Source of the DNA: Pontederia crassipes
Lineage: Eukaryota; Streptophyta; Magnoliopsida; Commelinales; Pontederiaceae
Reading direction: 5' to 3'
Assembly: GCA_030549335.1 (NCBI GenBank)
Contig: CM060193.1
Coordinates: 47,635,891-47,699,890 of the forward strand
DNA: 64,000 bases
The notes below the pieces were generated by a model. That model searched no databases. It saw only the letters and a program-made list of their open reading frames with translations, and had not been told where the DNA came from. The translations under genes were made by a program, and so were the position numbers. This document shows positions 22,930 to 32,322 of the stretch, one piece after another. Every line of letters begins with the position of its first letter. The first letter of the stretch is position 1.

Positions 22930-24486
22930 ATTAGAGTCACGTGGACTCCTCTTCTTTTTTCCTTTTTGATTTTATAAGAAAAACCTTTTTGAATGCTATT
23001 AAAAGAAAGGGGACAACATAGGCCACGCTTGGCCCAGGAACGCCAGCGGAGCTCATGGGCCAAGAGCTAGGCTGTGCGATGGCGCGCAGCCCAGCCACCA
23101 CGTCCACTGGCGCGCGCGGCCCCGCTTGTGAACTCGCGCGCGGCCCCGTCGACACGTTCGCGGATCCCGTCGGCGCGCGATCAACCCCTGCGCACGTGCG
23201 ACCCAGCCTGCGCTTGCGGGCTCCACCAGCGTGTGTTGGGGTGTGTGTGGAGGGGGGTGGGGGCCCACTTGCACGCGCGCATCCCTACCGGGCTCGCGCC
23301 AACGCCTGTTCGCAGCCCAGTTTTAAATTTCTTTTTTATCCTTTTTCCAAGAGGGCGAACAGTTCTAAATTTATAGAAAATTATATAAAATGGAGAAAAT
23401 ATGATTTTTTTTCCCCTTTCTATCACTTTTTGAAAAGAGTATATGGTATTTAATGACATTTTGAATGTTTGTGACAATTTATGCAATTAAATTGTCAGTT
23501 TTAAAATGGATAGAAAATTACCTGAAGTAGAGAAAAATATGAAAGCATTTCTGTAATTTTCTATCATATTTTAGATGCTTATATAAGACTTACTTTCATC
23601 GTATGCCTTAGTGTCAATTTATGCAATTGATATGTGAAATTAAATATATTCATGAAAGAATAATTATATAAGCTTTGAGTATGTAATTAACTTTACAATT
23701 TGCAAGCATGCATTATTTGTAATTTTTATAAGTGTATTATTTACATTGTTGAAAATTTTTCCTTGTAAAAATCATAAGAAATGCATATCATGCTAATTAT
23801 GTGAGAAAACAGATAATTAGTTAATTTTTTAATCATGTTTTCTCATAATATATACTTAAGACAATCATGTTTCATTAAGTCTAGAAAATGAATTTATGTT
23901 GCAATTAGTTTGTCGAGGTACTTAAACATTAAAAAAATTGAAACATGAAATAATTAGTGCGTCTAATTACTTTGATCTTAGAAAATGAGAAAAACTTGAG
24001 GCGATGATATTTTTGTATTATTTGTTGATCCAGATTTTTATTAGAACGATTTGTCACATTAGATAATCATCTTTGGGATAGTGGAAGATTATTGGTAGTC
24101 TTATGCTTATTTTATATCCTGATAAAAAAATTGCTTAAAATTATTTGTTAATAGCGTTTTAAGATTGAATCTTGTCACATGACATAATCGATTAGAGTGT
24201 AGGCGACTCTTCATACAAATTATGTGCATAAACACCTAATGAGTGATTTCAATCTCCAATTTTTTACTTAGCATAGCATATTTTTTATGATATTTTGCTG
24301 AGCTCAGTTAAAGATCTAGGGAAGAATTAGAGTCAGAATGTGCTTGCATAAGATTTATTGCATAGAGTTTTTCAGATATCATCACGTTTGCTTGAAGCCA
24401 TTTCATTAACGGAGCGTTGATTAGGAAAATTACTTTTGCTGCTCAAATCCTAACATCAGATTATTCGGGGTTAGTAGTTCTGAACA
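22930..24486 (+). mobile_element. possible copia-type 5' LTR
   Basis: The sequence ends ctgaaca and is followed immediately by ttggtatgagaccatg, close to the initiator-Met primer site TTGGTATCAGAGCCATG used by many copia elements. A GC-rich block (23030-23310) sits in an otherwise AT-rich body. The left edge (tattagagtc near 22930) is a guess and no partner LTR is in the window. Open frames in the GC-rich block are low-complexity. Confidence 0.35.
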
Positions 24487-24502
24487 TTGGTATGAGACCA
24501 TG
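24487..24502 (+). other. degenerate primer-binding-site-like sequence
   Basis: ttggtatgagaccatg differs from TTGGTATCAGAGCCAT at a few positions; it directly follows a CA dinucleotide. Confidence 0.4.
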
Positions 24503-25380
24503 TGATCGAAAAAATTAATCGAGAGGATTTTGAGTTCTTTGGGATTTAATAAATTTAATCAAAATCATCCATATTTTGTAACTTTTGGTGACATCTATTC
24601 ATCCATACATATACATCATTTTAAAGTTAGCCCCTATATATTTTTTTCCCTTTTTATTACTATTTATGTATATTCCATGTCCTATGCATAAAGCACAAAA
24701 TGGAGTGTCCATATTCCACCCATAGCATACCATACCATACAAAATAAGATATTGAAGATATTATCAACACGAGAGAGAGGGGGAAAAAAGTGATCCACCT
24801 TTCTCTTGAAAAGAGATGGAAAGGGGGCCGTTCACCTCAGAGATAGAGCATAACCATCAGCAACAACATTAAGCATCTCGGAGAAAGCTGACACTAGGCA
24901 CACCAAAGATCACCTCCGGTTAAAGACGTGCTAACGAAGTGAATGAATGAACAGTGAGATTTGCATGCATGATTCAACAGGACGAGAAAGAGCAAATCAA
25001 CAGGAGTTGTGGTAGAATTGTAGGTGACTCCTCGTTTAATTAAGATATCGAGTTCGAATTTTTATGAATATAAAATATTTTTATTGTGAGCCTCATCTTC
25101 TATTGTCAGGTACGCGACACGGGACGAATTTAATCGAAATAGTTGGACTCGACGCCAACTTGCGAACAGTACACTATGTAATGTCGTACGGATTGAGTCG
25201 TTGACACCGCTTTCCAGACATCGGAATTGAAAAAAAAAAGAAGAAAAAGAAAGAGCAAACTAAGAAGGGAAAAAAAGAAAAGGGTCCGGAGACACATATA
25301 TCACTAAAGAAATCATCATTTGAAGACTTGGATTAAAAGCAGGTGCCACCTTGTAGTGTTGGATGATTTTTCATATAAAC
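24503..25380. other. unassigned AT-rich region
   Basis: No coding sequence or element boundary was recognised. Confidence 0.4.
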
Positions 25381-26611
25381 GTGTAAATTACACGAATCAT
25401 TCTCAATCTTAATTCAATATCTCAACATTTTCTCAACTTCAATTTATAATTAGAATGTCAATCAACTTTGATATTTTTGCACGCTTTTATCCACTTGACT
25501 AGTGATAGTGAATTTTCCGGTTTCTTTGTTTTACGTGGTCGTCATGTAGATCATTTTTTCCATCCACATCATTTAAAAAATAATAAAAATATATAATAAA
25601 ATAATATTAGAAATAATAAAAATGACATCCTCATGGCTGCCACCGCGCTCGTCGTTGCCAAAGCACATGAGAGAGCCGGCCGGCAATGAGAGGCTAAGGA
25701 AGAGAGGGGTGTCAATTTTTTGCTTCGCCGAACACGAGGGAGAGAGGGGGTGCCGGGCCCCCTTTTCTCCTTCGCCGACTGCGTGTGAAGGAGGAAAGAG
25801 GGGCCGACGCCCCTTCCTCCATTATCAGATGTGAGGGAGAGAGGGGGGCATCGGCCCCCCTTTTTTGCTTCACCGACGACAAGCGAAGGAGATAAGGGGG
25901 CTGGCACCCCCCTTCTCCATCGTCGGACATGAGTGAGAGAGGGGGCGCCAGCCCCCTTTTCTACTTCGGAGAGAGAGGGGAGTGTTGGTCCCTCTATGGA
26001 AGCTCACCAGAGGGGGGTGTGGCGCGAGCCCCCCTTTTGTGTGAGCTTCAGTGAGCTCGCATAGAGGGGGCGTCGATCCCCATTTCCCCCTCGTCGCATC
26101 GCGCAAAAAAGGATAAAAGGGGGGCTGGCACCCCCTCTTTCTCCCTCGCATCCGACGATGGAGAAAGGAGGGCGTCGACCCCCCTTTTCTCCTTCACTCA
26201 CGGCCGACGAAAGAGAAAAGGAGGTCCATGCCCTCCTTTCTCCCTCGCGATCGGTGAAGCAGACAACTGCCGCCCCCACTCCCCCCCTCTCCCTCAGCCC
26301 CTCTGTTGGCCGGCTCTCTCGTGAGTGACGGTGCCGGCAGACGCATGCGGGAGAGAGCGGCCAGCAACGATGAACGGCGGCGGCAGTCACGAGTCTGCCA
26401 CTTTTTTATTAATTTTAAATAACATGGATGAAAGAGAAATGATTTAGGTGTGCGTCACGTAAGTCAGGAAATAAAAAAAGTCTACTATCACTGATTAAGC
26501 AGACGAAGCGTACAATAAAATCAAAGTTGTAGGACATTCTAGTTACAAACTGAAATTGAAGGACCTTTGAAATTTTGAGTCAAAATTGATGGATGATTTG
26601 TGTAATTACCT
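25381..26611. mobile_element. foldback element with long GC-rich core (copy B, Mutator-like)
   Basis: The left arm gtgtaaattacacgaatcat pairs with the right end, whose reverse complement reads ggtaattacacaaatcat. The flanks catataaac and cagataaaa agree at 7 of 9 positions, compatible with an old 9-bp duplication. The core (25640-26390) is an irregular tandem array of palindromic GC-rich modules with runs of C or G and the motif ttctccttcg. Long open frames here are by-products of repetition. Confidence 0.6.
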
Positions 26612-27556
26612 CAGATAAAAAGTCATTCCATAATTTTTTTATATTATCTTAAAGTAAAAAATACTCGGTTTTGAATATTTCTGACTAATTTTCTTATTGA
26701 TTTTAGATTTATGGCAAGATTAATTTTTTTTATTTTATAAATTGACAACGGTGGGAATGTTTTAATGTTTCAACATCTTTATTATAACGTGTATATATAT
26801 ATATATATATATATAATGTATATTTCTGTGATTTATATGTTATTTAAGTAATTGTAGATATTACAAGATATTTAAAATATAAAAACAATATGTCATCTAA
26901 CTATTTTTCGGATGTTAAAAAAACTTAAAATTTTTTGTTTACAATTTTTCTCCCAATTTTTAAACTTTTCAATTTATGTGTTTGCTAATAAGAATAGATT
27001 AGAACCACCTTCGAGATGACGTCACAAATCACAAATGACAAGAAATTTTTTTAAAAAAGCAGAATTAATTTCTGAAAATATTTTTTTCTTCTTTTCAACT
27101 CTCATAACGATATTTAATTTCATTATACTTCAACAAGAATTCAGATGAATTACAAATTTCATTGGCCAAACCATATCTTAATCCAATGCACAGTGGCTCC
27201 GGTGCTTTTCTATTAGTTTCGCATTCCATGATGGTGGAGTTGCCTGGCTATGTTCCCCATCCTCAAGAACGTTCACGTTTTTCTCTGACATGAGACAAGT
27301 GCTAAACATTAATATTGCAGCATACATTTCCTGGCCATGTACAATATTATATCGCAACGTATCGATAACCAATGAGATAAACATTGACCAGTCTAGCTAG
27401 AAAGTGGTTTCGGACCAATGATCGGAATGTTCGGTTTTATTAACGTGTGAATGCAGCAGCTAAACCTTGAGGACTTATTGGGGTGCAGTTCCACACTGTG
27501 CATGTCCACATGCAGTCAATAAGTATATCTGGTATTCATGGAATTTTATCCTTCAC
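26612..27556. other. unassigned AT-rich region with (TA)n
   Basis: A (TA)n run lies at about 26792-26814. A 68-codon minus-strand frame at 27178-27384 has ordinary amino acid composition but no recognised domain or splice partners. Confidence 0.4.
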
Positions 27557-28252
27557 GTAAATTACATCACCTACCTTTCATCATTTTTCAACGTTATCCT
27601 CTAACTTCATTTTGTAATAAAACTGTCCTCCATCTTTTAACTTATTTCATCCGATATCCTTTTCACCTGCAATCGATTACCCAATCTCTCTCTCCTCCAC
27701 ATAAATGATCGTCCGACATGGCCCGCGCCGACGAGGGGGGTGGCTTCTGCGACCTCACTCATGCCGTCGAAGAGCAAAAGGGTGGGCAAGCCCCCCTCTC
27801 TATACGACCTCTGGCAAAGGGGGCTGGCCCTGCCCCCTTCCCTCTCTCTTCTCCGACGTTAGAGAGGAGAGGGTGGGGCCGACCTCTTCTTCCTACAATC
27901 GTCGGTGCTTAGACGATCGGCGATCGAAGACAGAGGAGGGGAAGGGGGAGGGGGAAGGGAAAGCTGTCCCTCCCCTTTTTATTATTATTTTTTATTTTAA
28001 TCTTATTTTATTATTTTATATTTATTTTTAACAATTTGTTGATGTGAAGGACAGTTTGCACGTCGGATGAGTGCCTGCGTGGAGAGAGAAAGAACGTCGC
28101 CACGTAGCTATGCGATCGGAGAACAAGCGATCGACGATGAAAAGAGCATTCAGTGCAATAAGTCAAAAGATGGAGGGCATTTTTATTACAAATTAAAGTT
28201 GGAGGATAACACTGAGCAAACGTTAAAATTGAAAGACATTTGATGTAAACTT
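27557..28252. mobile_element. foldback element with GC-rich core (copy C, Mutator-like)
   Basis: Inverted arms of about 130 bp: ttatcctctaacttcatttt (27593) and cctccatcttttaactt (27632) recur inverted in the right arm near 28150-28215. The core holds G/C runs and gatcg-rich sequence. Confidence 0.7.
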
Positions 28253-28258
28253 GTAGTT

Positions 28259-29369
28259 AGATTATGCTCCAACTATTAACTTCTTTCGTCAACTACTTTT
28301 TTCACCGGATATAGGAGGTTTACCAATTGTCCGATCTATGTGAATGTCACGTGTCATATTTCTCTCTCCTCCACATGTGTGTCCGACGTGATAAGTCATT
28401 AAAAAATAAAATAAATATAAAATAATATTAAAAATATAATAATTAAAAAAAGAGAGTGAAGGGCCACCACCCCCTCCCCTCCACCTTCAATGACGAAAGA
28501 ATGGTTAAAATATTGGTCAGAGATGTTGGACCTTCGTTTCGTTCCTGACATTCGGGGGGATGGGATTTTCACTCACCCGCCAAGGTCCACCGGGCAGCAG
28601 ACTACTGAGCTGCTGCTTGCCTTTCGGGCAACGCTGGTCGCTAGCAAAGAAGGGCTGATCGCCCACGGTGACACGGCGAAGGCTTCGGGATGCTTGATGA
28701 GATCTGCACCACCCTCGGAAAGATGTTACAAGGCCTCAACTTCTGGGGCATCAGCCTGCGTCCACTACTGCTGATGTCGACACTGCCGCCACCATCGCCA
28801 TCGTCCATGGCCATCTTCGCCTGCGCGGCTACAACTTTCACACCGTCGAAGAACTCCATGCCGATCATTTCATGGAATAGAGGGTCACGGAGGTTGACGA
28901 AGGGATCTGCGAAGTCGTGGGGGCACCACTAGTGGAAGCTGGAATAAAGGACGATGATTGATCCGAAGGAAGCGGCCAATCGGCAGATCGAAGCTTCGGG
29001 GGGACTTGCGCACTGACAACGCGCACAACACAAAAAAAAGGTGGGGGTGGGGGGCTCTGCGCATCCAGCACCGACGAGGCCTCCGGAGGTTGAGAGGAGG
29101 GGCGATGCCTCCTCTCTTTTTTTTTAAATTATTATATTATTTTATTTTTTAATGACTTGTCACATCAGACATATACATACGTGGAGGAAAGAAAAATATG
29201 ACACGTGACATCCACATAAATCGGGCGACCGATAAACCTCCTGTACTAGTGAAAAAGATAGTTGCCGAAAGAAGTTAATGATTGAAGTGCATTCTAATTA
29301 GAAAATAAAGTTGAAAGATAAAATTAAAAAAACAAACAATGTTAAAAGATCTTTAGTGATATTTACCAT
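28259..29369. mobile_element. foldback element carrying a complex GC-rich insert (copy D, Mutator-like)
   Basis: The left arm attaacttctttcg and tcacgtgtcatatttctc (28279-28365) pairs with the right arm at about 29155-29285 (gaaaaatatgacacgtga, cgaaagaagttaat). Unlike sister copies the core (28490-29030) is complex, not homopolymeric. It keeps a 94-codon open frame at 28490-28774 and another open stretch beyond it, so it may be a captured gene fragment. The source is not recognised. Confidence 0.6.
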
Positions 29370-30215
29370 GTATATATGCAATATAGAGAAGTATAAAAGG
29401 CAAAGAAAATAAAATAAAGACAAATTGTCATGACAGCAAGCAGCAATGCAAAAATTTTCTCTCCTTCATGATTTGGAATGGACTTGAAGAGGAGATTGGA
29501 ATGGACTTGAAGAGACATCTACTTCATGATTTGGAGAGAATCCAAAGACACCACAGGAAACAACCAATAAAGAGAGGAAAGCTGTCCCTCCACAGCTAAA
29601 CAAAGGTGCCATCTTTTCCTACCTCCCAAGAAAGGCTGAGCCCCCTGCATCAGTCCTGCCAGATCAGTTTCTCGGATCTCAATAATCTATCATTTATTCT
29701 CCCTACCAATATCATCATATCAGTGCCATTAAAGCAATTTCTTTTTCTATGCCATTAATTACAGAAGATTCAAAAAACATTTCAATCTATTGGGAAAGAA
29801 ATGTAGATGTATGTGGCATACATTAAATGCAAGTTTACAGCAAGGCATACTCATAAATCTCATACAGGTAATCTCTTTTTCCCTTCTTAAATAAAGATTT
29901 GATGACTGATATGAAACTGTCTGTGACTTAAATTTATGAACCTTCAAAGAAGATATTTGATCATGATGACCATCAACCGATATGCCAATAAACATAGTCA
30001 GATCAGATGTACTCAATAATCTTCAATTAATGAGCTGTATAATTGTAATTTTGCCCTGGTACATTCCAACAGCTGTTAAAACTAGCAAACTGAATCATAT
30101 GTAATCAAATATGAACTGGGAACAAGCCACAAATTTCTAAAGCAGCAATATAAGAAATCACTATGAAGCAATAGCAGCAGCAGCAGCAGCAGCAAAGAGG
30201 ACTCTGGAGAAAGCC
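29370..30215 (-). other. 3' flank of the AN1 zinc-finger gene
   Basis: Presumed 3' untranslated and downstream sequence. A (CAG)n run on the plus strand at 30172-30195 lies just after the stop codon. On the minus strand AATAAATG near 29691-29698 is a candidate polyadenylation signal. A 25-bp motif (gattggaatggacttgaagag-like) is tandemly repeated near 29475-29512. Confidence 0.4.
30172..30195. repeat. (CAG)n trinucleotide run
   Basis: Eight or so agcagc units in the predicted 3' untranslated region of the AN1 gene. Confidence 0.85.
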
Positions 30216-30707
30216 TCAAATCTTAATGATCTTAGCAGCTCTAATCAGAGGGTTCGCCTTGGCTATCTGCTCCCTCCCGGCCGTCTTGTAGTCGAAGGAG
30301 CAGTCGTGCGTGTCGGAGTGCCGGTGGCGCGGGCAGAAGAGGTCGCCGCACCGGCACCGGAAACCGATGAGCCCCACCTTCTTCCCGCAGCTCGAGCACC
30401 GGTGGCCGAACGGGGCCGGCGCCGAAGCCGTCTTCGGCCGGGTGTGGGGCTCTCGCGCCGAGTTCTGTTGCAAGGCGGAGGCGGCAGCATCGACGGAGTC
30501 AGCGGCGAGAGGTACCGCCGGTTCCGGGGACCTCCCGGGCCTCTTTGGAGCTGCGAATTCCTGAGAGAGGGGAGGTTTCAGGAAGAGGGAAGACGGTGGC
30601 GCTGTTGCCGGAGGAGGAGGAGACGGGCGAGAAGGTGGAGAGGAAGAGGAGGAGGGCTTGAGGATCTCAGCTTCGTCTTTGTTAAGGTTGTAGCTTTCCC
30701 CTGCCAT
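30216..30707 (-). CDS. AN1-type zinc finger stress-associated protein
   Basis: Intact single-exon gene of 163 codons. Residues 19-60 are Ser/Pro-rich and look disordered. The AN1 zinc finger spans about 104-136 with every ligand present: Cys104, Cys107, Cys118, Cys120, Cys125, His128, His134, Cys136 (pattern C-X2-C-X10-C-X-C-X4-C-X2-H-X5-H-X-C). The tail [16 protein letters not shown] is the usual plant SAP ending. Most plant SAPs carry an A20 finger before AN1; none is visible, so this is an AN1-only member. Family members act in abiotic stress responses and some bind ubiquitin or act as E3 ligases; the role of this one is inference. The ATG at 30707 follows an A-rich leader. High GC contrasts with the flanks. 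Confidence 0.93.
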   Translation of the reverse strand: MAGESYNLNKDEAEILKPSSSSSPPSRPSPPPPATAPPSSLFLKPPLSQEFAAPKRPGRSPEPAVPLAADSVDAAASALQQNSAREPHTRPKTASAPAPFGHRCSSCGKKVGLIGFRCRCGDLFCPRHRHSDTHDCSFDYKTAGREQIAKANPLIRAAKIIKI

Positions 30708-31045
30708 TTTTTCTATTATGATCTTGTGAACAATTCCCCACCGAAAAGAAGACTAAAATTTTTAGATCCAGAAAAAAAAATTCAGAAAAGAACCAAAGAT
30801 GAAACAGCTCAAATCTTCCCAGAGACGAAGAAAAGCAACAGAGAGAGACGGATAAGGGAGCTCAGATTCAATAAAGGTGCGATTTTTCCCAACGAATTCG
30901 GGTAAAAATCGAACCTTGCCAAACAAAATACAGTGCGCAACAGAAACACGGGAGGTTTTTTTCAGGAACGATCCAGCGAGATCTTACAGGAGAGGAGAAC
31001 AAAGCGAAGAAATAAAGGAAGGAAGAACGAAGAAAAAAAATTAAA

Positions 31046-31063
31046 CTCGCTGGATATAAACTC
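31046..31063 (-). promoter_or_regulatory. candidate TATA box of the AN1 gene
   Basis: Minus strand TTTATATCC (within 31052-31063) lies about 345 bp before the ATG and would place transcription start near 31025. It overlaps one arm of a perfect 10-bp inverted repeat (atccagcgag at 30971-30980, ctcgctggat at 31046-31055). Upstream, 31220-31290 is a (GGT)n and poly-G tract. Confidence 0.4.
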
Positions 31064-32126
31064 TTTCTTTTTCCCTGTTCAGGGAATCTTTTAAGAAATC
31101 AGGGGACGGGAGACGCAGAGGTCTGCGAATTGCTCATGAACGGAACGAGATATCGACCGATCGGATCGGAAAAACGAGGCAGGAGGAAGAAGAACTCGAC
31201 GAAAATGGAGCAGGGGAGGGGGGGGGGGGGGAGGAGGTTGAATGGACGCAGTGGGTGGGGGGGGGGTGGTGGTGGTGGTGATGGTGGTGGGAAGCTAAAT
31301 AATAAAAGGAGACACCGAAGAGATAATTAATATTAAAATAGGCAGCGCAATAATAAAGAAGGTAATCAAATAAAGGGCAACGAAGCCATTCGTTTAGCTC
31401 ATCCGGAGCCACTAAACTATCGAGTGGCTCGTGGCCGTCTGATCCGTGGACCATGGATTTTTGGTGGTCCTCCGATGTGCTCATTATGATCCCGGAGGAA
31501 GAGCGTCCGTCCGATGAAGAGATCCGACGGTCGAGATCAAAAGAAGCGATCCACAGCATAAAGAGGAAAAAAGCTTGTTGTGCCCCTCTTTTCCTTTTTG
31601 TTCATGCGGCATTTATAAGGTGGTTCAATTCGTCACGGGAAGCCCCTCCATAAGAGTGATTAGCAAGTCAGGCTTACCATGAGACATTATAAAATTAGGC
31701 CTTAACCAATAGAGAAACCCCAATCATGTCATTAACCTCTTCGTTTTCCGATATTATTTTAAATAGGGCGATATAATTAAAAGTAGGTCTTGTACTGTAA
31801 CATAGCTTTGGTATGCATAAATGGATCTAAACTTTGTTTCGTTTGAGGTATTTGAGGTTCGATCTATAGAGTTTAAATATGAGAAAAAAAGGGAAAGGAA
31901 ACCTGAGTTTTGGTACATAAATCCAAAAAGAAAATGATGGATTTATTCATATGAGCTGTAAAAAAAGACTCAGGATATGTTGCATACAGCTGTTATTTTC
32001 TCCGATTGGTTCTTGGAATACCATGAATTAAAGATAATTGGAAAGACAGAAGAATAAAACGAAACTCTTCATTTGTGGAAAAATAAAATAAATAAATAAA
32101 TCCCTCAAATAAATGTTTCATACAAC
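31064..32126. other. intergenic region between the two host genes
   Basis: Holds the presumed AN1 promoter, with poly-G and (GGT)n at 31217-31290, and the 3' flank of the lipase gene. On the minus strand AATAAA at about 31939-31944 is a candidate polyadenylation signal about 185 bp beyond the predicted lipase stop. No gene is seen. Confidence 0.4.
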
Positions 32127-32322
32127 CTAATAACAATTTTTATTTACAAGCTCTGGTTCAATGTTGATGCATTGGCCACGAGCACCAGACTCCTCAAACG
32201 CAATTATAATATCCGTGGTCCGCAATGCCTGCTCTTCTGTGGGAGGAATTTTGGATGCCCTCTGTCCTGGGTACTTCAGTTGCTTATCAATTTTCAAGCA
32301 GTTTTCGAACCTCGGTAAACCA
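32127..32322 (-). CDS. lipase exon 15 (terminal, function unknown)
   Basis: Open in one frame after the acceptor TTTCACAG, reading LPRFENCLKIDKQLKYPGQ, then TEEQALRTTDIIIAFEESG, to TAG at 32127-32129. It joins exon 14 in phase 2 without a stop. The peptide is not recognised. Inclusion as the lipase C-terminus is inferred from continuous phase and good splice sites; a separate downstream gene is the alternative. Confidence 0.55.

Noticed and set aside
23055..23453. Overlapping open frames of 70-130 codons in a GC-rich block
   Set aside because: Frames are open on both strands at once, rich in Ala/Arg/Pro with no domain, and lie within a probable LTR.
25569..26390. Long overlapping frames in the core of foldback copy B
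   Set aside because: They arise from a tandem array of palindromic GC modules and are present in several frames on both strands.
27178..27384. 68-codon minus-strand frame with ordinary composition
   Set aside because: No recognised domain, no flanking exons and no promoter or polyadenylation context.
30306..30905. 199-codon plus-strand frame opposite the AN1 gene
   Set aside because: It is the antisense of a GC-rich coding exon, Arg/Gly-rich and without domain; the minus-strand AN1 motif is decisive.
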